Shown: one piece after another, positions 1 through 5,861 of the stretch
Layout of the letters: every line of letters starts with the position of its first letter
Numbering within the stretch: the stretch's first letter is position 1
Source of the DNA: Spirochaetales bacterium
GTDB taxonomy: Bacteria > Spirochaetota > Spirochaetia > Sphaerochaetales > Sphaerochaetaceae
Length of the DNA stretch: 5,861 bases
Direction of reading: 5' to 3'
Assembly (NCBI GenBank): GCA_022784805.1
Contig: JALFYG010000258.1
Span: forward strand, 1-5,861
Translations under genes and position numbers: made by a program
The notes under the pieces: model-generated
What the model saw: the letters and a program-made list of their open reading frames with translations, nothing else
The model's database searches: none
Told to the model about the DNA's origin: nothing

Positions 1-884
1 GTACTGACGGCCTTTATCGGCCTCCCGGCTTTGATTCCTGCAGTTTCACATTCAGGACACACAGGTGACGTCGCATCGTGGGGTGGCTGACTGCACCCCT
101 CGGGATTGCTCCCGAAAATACCGGATATACCGGCACCTTTGTTTTTAAGTTTTTCCATGCCTCTCTCACGGATGTTCATGGCAGCAGCACGGTCATCGTT
201 AGTTCGGAATCCGCACTTCGGACAGATATATTCATGACTGTCCCTGTGCCTTGCATTCCTGTTCACGTTACCGCAGTGCGGACAGACTTGGCTTGTATGC
301 CTTGGATCCACATATACAACCATGACACCGTTTGCACCTGCCTTGTACTCGATCTGGTTCTGAAGATCATGATAAGGCCATGATACCATGACGTATCTGT
401 CCTTACGCCTTACCACTTCAGTTGCTCCCCTTACACCAGAGAGGTCCTCCATTACAACGGCTGAACCTTTTTCAAGATCGGCAAGAAGTGTCTTTGCGAT
501 GCATGAGTTCACATCATGCATCCAGCGGTGTTCCTTCTGCCCGATAAGTTTCATCCGTCTTCTGGAAGATGGTGTCCTTCGCTTCTGAAGTGAGCGTCTT
601 ATGGATTTATACTTTGCACGTACCTTTGCAGCATCGTGCCCTGAAATTATAATTTCATAAAGCTTTTCAAGGTATGCAACCTTATCTTCAAGGTATTCTA
701 CTTTCTTTCTTAAATCTCTATTTTCTCTTGCTAAATCTTCAGGATTGGTTTTAGCTGCCATTACTATTCCTTCAAGGATTGGGTCCTTTGGCTTTCTTAT
801 TTTGAACCTATGACCTTTTGAATTCTTTACCCTATTTTCTCTTCTAGTTCTAGCATACTCCTTATCTATCTGAAAGCCATCCAC
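1..884 (-). pseudogene. tnpB: Truncated TnpB C-terminal half fused in frame to a coiled-coil segment (runs off left edge)
   Basis: This frame is open from 884 to the left edge without a stop. Positions 884 to about 655 encode a charged linker and a heptad-like coiled coil (ENRDLRKKVEYLEDKVAYLE) of the kind found in IS3-family OrfA. From about 655 onward the protein is clearly TnpB of IS200/IS605-type elements. It has an arginine-rich helix followed by a GQKEHRWMHDVN motif, the RuvC-II motif VVMEDLSGVR (glutamate codon 447-449), and a zinc ribbon of CPHC (273-284) and CPKC (213-224). The RuvC-III motif NDDRAAAMNI follows (aspartate codon 192-194). A third CxxC (CPEC, 48-59) sits in the C-terminal tail. 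TnpB is an RNA-guided DNA nuclease of about 400 residues. Here the N-terminal half, including the RuvC-I aspartate, is missing, so cleavage activity is not expected. There is no start codon context of its own; it would be reached only from the HTH ORF upstream, which is frameshifted. Confidence 0.85.
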
Positions 885-999
885 CTAGTGTTGAATGTGC
901 TATACCATACATCCTTGCAACTACATTAAATTTACCTGTTTCCATTGCCTCAGCAACAATCTTCTTTTTCATTTCAAACGGAACTCTTTTGTACTTCAT
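862..999 (-). CDS. 45-residue helix-turn-helix fragment, OrfA-like transposase N-terminus
   Basis: The ORF starts at ATG 999-997 behind an excellent Shine-Dalgarno (AGGAGGAG, about 4-11 bases upstream of the start) and stops at TAA 864-862. The product begins MKYKRVPFEMKKKIV and continues to MYGIAHSTLGGWLSD. This matches the shape of the HTH found at the N-terminus of IS3-type OrfA and related transposases (a KIV.EAL.tG....A.kyGI..sTl..W pattern). The family usually continues for another 50 residues through a coiled coil. Here that continuation exists in the neighbouring +1 frame (884 downward), so this is most likely the broken front end of one longer gene. The break coincides with a tandem GATA repeat at 863-870. 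A weak -10-like TATACT lies at 1036-1031 on the minus strand, without a convincing -35. The peptide alone would bind DNA poorly, because the stop falls directly after the recognition helix. Confidence 0.65.
   Translation of the reverse strand: MKYKRVPFEMKKKIVAEAMETGKFNVVARMYGIAHSTLGGWLSDR
863..870 (-). repeat. GATA tandem duplication at the frameshift point
   Basis: The minus strand reads TCA GATA GATA AGGAG. Removing one GATA unit restores a single frame reading W-L-S-D-K-E-Y-A, which joins the HTH ORF to the coiled-coil/TnpB frame. The 4-base duplication thus explains both the premature TAA at 864-862 and the frame change. It looks like replication slippage rather than programmed frameshifting, because IS3-type recoding uses a -1 shift on an A-rich slippery site, and neither is seen here. 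Confidence 0.6.
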
Positions 1000-1040
1000 T
1001 CTTCTCCTCCTGTTACCAAGAGGAATAAGTAGTATAAAAA

Positions 1041-1295
1041 GTGTTACTTAAACTGGGACCAGATTATTTCATCCTGGACGGTGTAGGATCTCCCAACATC
1101 AAAGGAAAGATTGTTGATGGAGTCGCAAGAGATGTGAACGTTTGCTATGACACTTTTCCGAACGGGCTATGCGCCTTGCCGCCAGAAGCTGCCATGGCAT
1201 ACGCACAGAGGATTCTCTCGACCGCATACTTTGCAAAGTGTGTTGAGGGACTGCCTGTAATAGAGCCAGAAAAAGAAGATCTGATAGAAGACTGA
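1041..1295 (+). pseudogene. C-terminal fragment of an unrecognised protein
   Basis: The open frame (GTG at 1041, stop TGA at 1293-1295, 84 residues) reads like genuine protein: GPDYFILDGVGSPNIKGKIV, then ARDVNVCYDTFPNGLCALPP, an alanine-rich helix and an acidic tail ending EKEDLIED. I do not recognise the family. The start is doubtful: there is no Shine-Dalgarno upstream of the GTG, an in-frame TAA lies two codons earlier (1035-1037), and the sequence begins abruptly beside the transposon remnant. I infer that this is the 3' end of a chromosomal or accessory gene whose 5' part was removed or separated by the minus-strand element. No signal peptide, membrane segment or catalytic motif is apparent. 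It is unlikely to make a functional product. Confidence 0.45.
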
Positions 1296-1311
1296 ACCCT
1301 GACAAGACTAC

Positions 1312-1368
1312 CGATTGAATCCAGCGATGTCTCCTCTATCAAGGGGAGATATCTGATGTGTCCAATCG
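1312..1368 (+). promoter_or_regulatory. Nested stem-loop in the leader of the DUF262 gene
   Basis: The inner stem pairs GATGTCTCCTC (1326-1336) with GGGGAGATATC (1343-1353). This gives 11 pairs, two of them G-U, closed by the six-base loop TATCAA. An outer stem pairs CGATTG (1312-1317) with CAATCG (1363-1368), leaving an asymmetric internal loop. No U-tract follows on either strand, so it is not a classical intrinsic terminator. It lies about 100 bases before the start codon of the large gene and just after the upstream gene fragment. It could be an old transcript end, an attenuator or a stabilising 5' UTR structure. The pairing is visible; the role is not. Confidence 0.4.
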
Positions 1369-1458
1369 CACGTACACATGAGGAGTAAAATAATATCATG
1401 CTCTGCAATCAATCTTTTATCGATAAAGATTCCGATATAGAATTTTTGTAAGCACCGC

Positions 1459-1463
1459 AGGAG
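1459..1463 (+). promoter_or_regulatory. Ribosome binding site fixing the start of the DUF262 fusion
   Basis: AGGAG lies 8 bases before ATG 1472-1474, which is ideal spacing. It supports this start over the ATG codons in the leader (1378, 1398), which lie in frames that stop before 1472. Confidence 0.7.
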
Positions 1464-1471
1464 AAAATATA

Positions 1472-4400
1472 ATGAATGGAAATATCAAACTAAAATACGT
1501 CAATGAATTTATAGATTCAGAAAAAGAAAAAATTGAATTTGCAGTTCCTGATTATCAGCGCGGTTACAAGTGGACTGTAGAGAATATCAAAGATTTGATG
1601 AATGACATTATTGGACTTAAAGAAGGAGAAGAATATTGTCTCATGCCTATAATTACCCGGCATTACATTGATAATGCAGGGAAAGCCAAAATAGAGATAG
1701 TAGATGGTCAGCAAAGACTTACTACACTATCGCTGATAATCAAATACATCTTTAATGGCGATGATTCCAAGTGCAGTTATTCCATCCCCCAGGAATGCTA
1801 TAACAATCTTGACAACGCAAACAAAAATAATGCCATCGAAGCAATAAAATCATTTGAGAAAAAGGATGTTCTGAAAAATCTGCTTCCTGATGATGGAAGC
1901 CAATCTCCATTCTATTTCATCTGGTATGAAATTGAAGGTGAAGAAATTGACGCTATCAATACATTCAACCGTATCAACTCCTGGAAGATTCCTCTAAAAG
2001 AATCTGAATTAGCAAAAGCTCATATTTTTTCGGCATTTGGCCCAGAAAGCTACGCAGAGCGAAGAATTGCAAATAGCAAATGGGCAAATCTTGAAAAGTT
2101 GTTCAACAATGCCGACTTCTTCAGCTTCTTCACTATCGGCAAATCAAAAGATCAGCTGATTGAGTATGAATCAGCTCACATGGATCTGCTCCTTGAAATA
2201 CTGGCTGATGTCATACTCGAACTTCCATCTGGTAAAAGAGAAGGACAGAGATATCCAATCTACAAGGCCATTGTAAATGAAAGCTGGGATGGAGCTAAGC
2301 TACTTGCAGAACTTGAGCGCATTGCCAATGTAATGGAATTCATTTTCGAAGACAGAGTCAGTTATCATCTTACTTCTTATCTTCTATTGAAAAGAGAAAG
2401 AAAACCTGTTTCAGAAATAGTAAAGCTTTATATGAACAATGACAGCTATCCAGGTGCAAAAGCCTTGCTTGATGAAATCAAACGAGAGCCATTTCTGACA
2501 ACCTCAGAGGGGAAAACCATTGTCAACGAGAAATATGTTGAAGGCCTCAATTACTGGGAAGACAAGTCAGTCCTGAATGATGTTCTTACTCTTTATAACA
2601 TCTGTGATGCTCTGAAGAACAATGCCTATTACGATTTCTATCCGACTGCGTTGCATAGTAAACAGGCTTGGACACTAGAGCACATACATGCAAAGAATGA
2701 AGAAGCAAAAGATGAGAAGAAAATAGAATCAATTATCAAGCTTTGCGAAAGACTGCATCTGGCAGATAAGAAGTGGTTGGAAAAAGAGAAAAAGGAATAC
2801 AAAAACACTGCTCAGAACGGTCTTGATTCATTCTATGAAGAAATACTTTATCCTCTGCTTGGAGGCGTCGGTATTGATGAACTTAAGTCAGATTCCAATA
2901 AGATTAACTATTCGTGGTATGAAACAAGCATAAAGAATCTTGCGCTCCTGCCACACAATGAGAACGCTTCATTCAACAACAGCAATTATCTCGAAAAGAT
3001 TGAGAAACTGAAATCCTTCAATCTATCAAGTTATATTCCTAAATGTACATTGCAGTGTTTTTCAAAAAGCTTTTTTAGCGAATCTGATACGCAACATGAA
3101 GTATGGACAGAGAAAGAAGGGGGAATATATCTGAAGACAATCATTTCAACAATTTATGAATGCCTGAACAAGCTGAATGATTCTGAACTGCCCCTCATTG
3201 ATTTCAGATCGAATCCTCTGCACAAGGCAAACATTAATATCCATGCGATTGATGCAAATAACACTGCAGCAAGTTCCAATACAATCAGCACTGATGAAGC
3301 ATGTTGCCTTAAAAAGCTCAGCAATATTCTTATCCCCGACTTCCAGAGAGCTTATGCACAGGGAAGGAATACACCTCAATCAAGGGAAATCATTGAGAAC
3401 TTCATTTCCGACATAAGAAAAGTTCTGGATCGTACAGACTCTTCCCTTTCTCTGGATTTCATCTACGGGCGGAAGAACAATGATTTCTTTGAGCCATATG
3501 ATGGACAGCAAAGGCTGACCACTCTCTTCCTGGTACATCTTTATATCCTGAGAAAGGCAGACTGTGAACAGAGCAGTAACAAAGAATGGAATGGCATCAA
3601 CCTGAGTTATCGAACAAGCATCGAATCAGGCCGTTTTGTAGAAGCAATATCCGATAACAATAATCAGATATTCTTCAAACAGAATGACACATGGAAACTG
3701 CGCCACCTGGAATCCCAGCTTTATGTTGATTCACAGATGCTTGAAGATGATGCCGTCAAGAACATGCTACGCACTCTTTCTGTAATAGATGAGAAACTTG
3801 GAGACATCAAAGCCGTAGAGGCGGTAAAGGCTCTCGATAATATAACTTTCAGCCTCTATGAAAATCTTCCAGATGATAATCCGGAAGTGTTCTATTTAAG
3901 AACAAATACCAGAGGCCTTCCTTTGACTCCTTTCGAGAATTTCAGATCCAAATACGAAGCATATCTCAAAGGTAATAACAAGGATAATGTCTCATTATCT
4001 GTGACCAGAGACAGGATGAATAGGTACTTCAACATGTTCTATTCACTTGATGATAAAAAATTACCGGATGAAAAGCTAATGAATCTTTTTATCTCGTATT
4101 TCTCATCACTGTATACCCTATATAACCTCAAGGAAGATGAGACAGAAAAGAGTAAGAAGTTTGTACCTTTCCAGTATTTTGCCAATGTTTTTGAGAAGAA
4201 TGAATCTGTGGAGCCTGTAATGTTGCCTATTCTGAATCTTCTGGATTTTTTAACGGAAGATGAGGAGAACAGGGAGAGGAATCTCAACAAGCTAACAGTG
4301 AGCATCAATGAAGAAAAAGAAAGACCTTGGTTCTCAAAGAAAATCAGGGAGGCAATACTGAACAACAAAGAACCAGACTATCTGCTTATTGTTTCGTTCT

Positions 4401-5581
4401 TCTTCAGAATCTATAACAAGTCCAACTTTGATGAAAGCAAGTATCAAGCCTATATCCGCATTGCAACAAACCTTATCAACAATAATGTCTCTATCAATAA
4501 AGAAAATAGAGCGTTGTGGAAGGCAATAAGTAAGAGTGATTTTTCTGAAGAACATTTGCTTCAGATCCTGGAAAATTCAAGCAATAACAATCCAACAATC
4601 GCAGAAGAAGTTAAAAAGCTCAGGCTTATTCAAGCGGATTCATCTTGGCGATTATTGATTGAGAATGCAGAAAATACAGCCTTTGCGGATGGTTTTATTG
4701 GTTTTCTCTTTGATGATAATGATAATAAAGAAATGTTCAAATCTAAATTAATAAAATTTAGTGAGTATTTTGATAAGCTAGAAGGTGTAAAAAAGGAAAA
4801 ACGAACCGATATTGTTATTGCATATATAAAACTCTCTTCCGATGATCAGAATACAAAATACTTCGACACATCTAGAGAACATTGGAGAAACGTAATTTTC
4901 AGTAAAATCAAAGATAAAGAGAAAGCTGCTGTCTACAGAACCATTATCACAAAATTACTCACGACGGATTTAGACCAAATTAATTATATATCCGGAGAGA
5001 AGAATACATGGTCATACAAGATACGTGAATCGTTGATACAGAATAAATGGTTTATTAAATGGATGATTTCCCAAAACAATGATTTTTCACTTTTCTGGGT
5101 AGGAGATTCGTATAATGCCACGCCGGTTTTTTCTAAACCTTACAGCCATACTAACATCTGCTGGGATGCCGAAGGATGGAGTTATGATGCCACAGTTATA
5201 CAGAAAAAGCAGATTACGGCTTTCTTTGGAATGATGTGGGATGATATTCAGATAGGTGAAGGCCGATTCTACATAATCGATGAAAACGGCAATGACATTA
5301 CAAACAGCACCATATACATAAAGAATAAAAATCATCTCGTGATTTCTGCTTATTACCGTACAAACGGCTGGATTGACTTTACTTATCGAGATAGGAATTT
5401 TTATCTTCTCTATCAAGGTGTAATTGTAACAAAAAATGAATACACTTCTGGCATTATTGATTGGAGCAATGCCGAAGCAAGAAGTATTTACGAAAATCAG
5501 AATGGAAACTATTTTGCGGGCAAACTGAAAACCAAGGATGAAATTATTTCAATCCTAAATCGACTCGTAGATGAAAACTGA
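1472..5581 (+). CDS. Double DUF262 fusion: GmrSD-like restriction protein with one DUF1524 HNH nuclease
   Basis: This 1369-residue cytosolic protein contains two DUF262 modules. Module 1: PDYQRGYKW (residues 26-34), DGQQRLTTL (78-86), a FNRINSW....L...EL.KAHIF segment (165-187), then a DUF1524/HNH-like region with LEHIHAKN (402-409, putative catalytic H404) and IKNLALLPHN...FNNSNYLEK (488-509). Module 2: IPDFQRAYAQGR (621-632), LDFIYG (661-666), DGQQRLTTL (677-685) and FYLRTNTRGLPLTPFENF (807-824), followed by a long helical region. An aromatic-rich, probably beta tail occupies about 1200-1369, and no second HNH is seen. In GmrSD, BrxU and SspE, DUF262 hydrolyses nucleotides and senses modified DNA while DUF1524 cuts it. 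Those proteins usually carry one DUF262; this one is about twice that size. I infer a type IV-like or anti-phage restriction enzyme. The gene stands alone, with no methylase, Dnd/Ssp or BREX gene beside it, so the target is unknown. Both DGQQR motifs are intact and there is no internal stop. Codons become more AT-rich from about 4680. Domain identity is confident; function is inferred. Confidence 0.9.
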   Translation: MNGNIKLKYVNEFIDSEKEKIEFAVPDYQRGYKWTVENIKDLMNDIIGLKEGEEYCLMPIITRHYIDNAGKAKIEIVDGQQRLTTLSLIIKYIFNGDDSKCSYSIPQECYNNLDNANKNNAIEAIKSFEKKDVLKNLLPDDGSQSPFYFIWYEIEGEEIDAINTFNRINSWKIPLKESELAKAHIFSAFGPESYAERRIANSKWANLEKLFNNADFFSFFTIGKSKDQLIEYESAHMDLLLEILADVILELPSGKREGQRYPIYKAIVNESWDGAKLLAELERIANVMEFIFEDRVSYHLTSYLLLKRERKPVSEIVKLYMNNDSYPGAKALLDEIKREPFLTTSEGKTIVNEKYVEGLNYWEDKSVLNDVLTLYNICDALKNNAYYDFYPTALHSKQAWTLEHIHAKNEEAKDEKKIESIIKLCERLHLADKKWLEKEKKEYKNTAQNGLDSFYEEILYPLLGGVGIDELKSDSNKINYSWYETSIKNLALLPHNENASFNNSNYLEKIEKLKSFNLSSYIPKCTLQCFSKSFFSESDTQHEVWTEKEGGIYLKTIISTIYECLNKLNDSELPLIDFRSNPLHKANINIHAIDANNTAASSNTISTDEACCLKKLSNILIPDFQRAYAQGRNTPQSREIIENFISDIRKVLDRTDSSLSLDFIYGRKNNDFFEPYDGQQRLTTLFLVHLYILRKADCEQSSNKEWNGINLSYRTSIESGRFVEAISDNNNQIFFKQNDTWKLRHLESQLYVDSQMLEDDAVKNMLRTLSVIDEKLGDIKAVEAVKALDNITFSLYENLPDDNPEVFYLRTNTRGLPLTPFENFRSKYEAYLKGNNKDNVSLSVTRDRMNRYFNMFYSLDDKKLPDEKLMNLFISYFSSLYTLYNLKEDETEKSKKFVPFQYFANVFEKNESVEPVMLPILNLLDFLTEDEENRERNLNKLTVSINEEKERPWFSKKIREAILNNKEPDYLLIVSFFFRIYNKSNFDESKYQAYIRIATNLINNNVSINKENRALWKAISKSDFSEEHLLQILENSSNNNPTIAEEVKKLRLIQADSSWRLLIENAENTAFADGFIGFLFDDNDNKEMFKSKLIKFSEYFDKLEGVKKEKRTDIVIAYIKLSSDDQNTKYFDTSREHWRNVIFSKIKDKEKAAVYRTIITKLLTTDLDQINYISGEKNTWSYKIRESLIQNKWFIKWMISQNNDFSLFWVGDSYNATPVFSKPYSHTNICWDAEGWSYDATVIQKKQITAFFGMMWDDIQIGEGRFYIIDENGNDITNSTIYIKNKNHLVISAYYRTNGWIDFTYRDRNFYLLYQGVIVTKNEYTSGIIDWSNAEARSIYENQNGNYFAGKLKTKDEIISILNRLVDEN

Positions 5582-5618
5582 CAAGGGAACTCGAATTGCA
5601 TAATCAATAGTGCATTAG

Positions 5619-5646
5619 CTCTCCATCGGAAAAAACCGATGGAGAG
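5619..5646 (+). terminator. Perfect 11-bp hairpin after the DUF262 fusion, probable bidirectional terminator
   Basis: CTCTCCATCGG (5619-5629) pairs perfectly with CCGATGGAGAG (5636-5646) around an A6 loop, starting 38 bases after the stop codon. It lies between convergent genes, which suits a shared transcription end. There is no clear T-tract after the stem on either strand, so intrinsic termination may be weak; an RNA-stabilising 3' hairpin is the alternative. Confidence 0.6.
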
Positions 5647-5691
5647 TCTGTGGGATAACCATTTGAATATTTTTCGACCTGTGCGGTTAAA

Positions 5692-5861
5692 TCATGCCAC
5701 TTTTCTGTCAACAAGTGAAAAATGAAACACCTTTGAGTTCATCCACACATTCTTTTCCCCATTGAAAATGGCGGCCTTCATGACGGCAAGGCATGAACTT
5801 CCTTCAGGAACCCAGCTCATGCCGTTGTGCTTCTCCCTTCTTCCCACCACTATGTCATTGG
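5692..5861 (-). CDS. C-terminal end of a probable transposase (5' part outside window)
   Basis: Read on the minus strand, the frame is open from the right edge (first full codon 5859-5857) to TGA 5694-5692, giving 55 residues. The motif RREKHNGMSWVPEGS, followed by LAVMKAAIFNGEKNVW, resembles the C-terminal signature of some transposase families, where a basic run precedes a GM.WS..G motif and an alanine/leucine helix ends in NGE...W. The exact IS family cannot be fixed from so short a piece. The residues between NGE and the stop look coding and show no frameshift, so the gene may be intact outside the window. It converges on the DUF262 gene across the hairpin at 5619-5646. A non-transposase protein remains possible. 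Confidence 0.5.
   Translation of the reverse strand, partial: NDIVVGRREKHNGMSWVPEGSSCLAVMKAAIFNGEKNVWMNSKVFHFSLVDRKVA

Larger units (their letters stand above)
1..1040 (-). mobile_element. Decayed composite insertion-sequence remnant (HTH OrfA-like plus TnpB)
   Basis: Everything readable here lies on the minus strand and is transposon-derived: an HTH start, a coiled coil and a TnpB C-terminal half. The right boundary is put near 1040 because a coding fragment on the plus strand becomes recognisable just after it, while an in-frame TAA (1035-1037) closes that frame on the element side. I could not identify terminal inverted repeats or a target duplication, and the left end is outside the window. 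Any TnpB guide RNA (omega RNA), which normally overlaps the 3' end of tnpB, would also lie beyond the left edge. The boundaries are an inference; the transposon content is directly readable. Confidence 0.6.
1296..1471 (+). other. Intergenic leader of the DUF262 fusion gene
   Basis: This 176-base gap contains the nested stem-loop described separately, a possible 17-codon upstream ORF (ATG 1398, TAA 1449-1451, with GAGGAG at 1380-1385), and the ribosome binding site of the large gene. AT-rich -10-like stretches occur (TAAAAT at 1386-1391, TATAGA near 1436), but none has a convincing -35 partner at proper spacing, so I do not place a promoter. Confidence 0.35.

Noticed and set aside
78..588. Two plus-strand open frames (78-383 and 388-588) as possible genes
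   Set aside because: They lie opposite the TnpB coding frame, which has recognisable motifs throughout. Their translations look like no protein family and they have no ribosome sites.
1..660. TnpB remnant as a TldR-type RNA-guided repressor
   Set aside because: TldR proteins keep near full-length TnpB architecture with point-mutated catalytic residues. Here the RuvC-II glutamate and RuvC-III aspartate are kept while the whole N-terminal half is missing, which fits truncation rather than domestication.
860..890. Programmed ribosomal frameshift between the HTH ORF and the downstream frame
   Set aside because: The needed shift is +1 and there is no slippery A-run or prfB-like site; a 4-base tandem duplication is a simpler explanation.
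1099..1408. Minus-strand open frames overlapping the 1041-1295 fragment
   Set aside because: Their translations are compositionally odd and lack start signals; the plus-strand frame reads as the more protein-like sequence.
3146..5416. Several 70-110 codon frames on either strand inside the large gene
   Set aside because: All are shadows of the continuous 1369-codon frame, which carries conserved motifs along its length.
1..5861. CRISPR array, tRNA or rRNA genes
   Set aside because: No regularly spaced repeats and no cloverleaf-type or rRNA-like sequence were seen on either strand.

Overview
The window reads as an accessory, defence-island-like stretch of a moderately AT-rich prokaryotic genome. 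AGA/AGG arginine codons are frequent and Shine-Dalgarno sites are strong (AGGAGG-type). This fits a Firmicutes-like or other host-associated anaerobe, but an archaeon cannot be excluded and no taxonomic marker is present.

Layout. Positions 1 to about 1040 hold a decayed mobile element read on the minus strand. It starts with a small helix-turn-helix ORF (999 to 862) that resembles the N-terminus of an IS3-type OrfA. The reading frame continues, after a frameshift caused by a tandem GATA duplication, into a coiled-coil segment and then in frame into the C-terminal half of an IS200/IS605-type TnpB (zinc ribbon and RuvC-II/III present, RuvC-I absent). This gene runs off the left edge. Positions 1041 to 1295 (+) carry a fragment that looks like the C-terminus of an unrecognised protein cut by the element. 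Positions 1296 to 1471 are a leader with a strong nested stem-loop.

The centrepiece is one 1369-residue gene (1472 to 5581, +) made of two complete DUF262 (GmrSD-like) modules in a single polypeptide. The N-terminal module has the DUF262 NTPase motifs followed by a DUF1524 HNH-type nuclease. The C-terminal module is a second, divergent DUF262 domain with its own QR and DGQQR motifs, a long helical region and an aromatic-rich tail, but no visible HNH. By analogy with GmrSD, BrxU and SspE it is probably a modification-dependent or phage-defence restriction enzyme. The fused double-sensor, single-nuclease arrangement is the most interesting item here.

A perfect 11-bp hairpin (5619 to 5646) ends the gene. 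It separates it from the 3' end of a convergent, probable transposase gene (5692 to 5861, minus) that runs off the right edge. The defence gene is therefore a stand-alone unit between two mobile-element remnants; no methylase, BREX, Dnd/Ssp or CRISPR partner lies inside the window.
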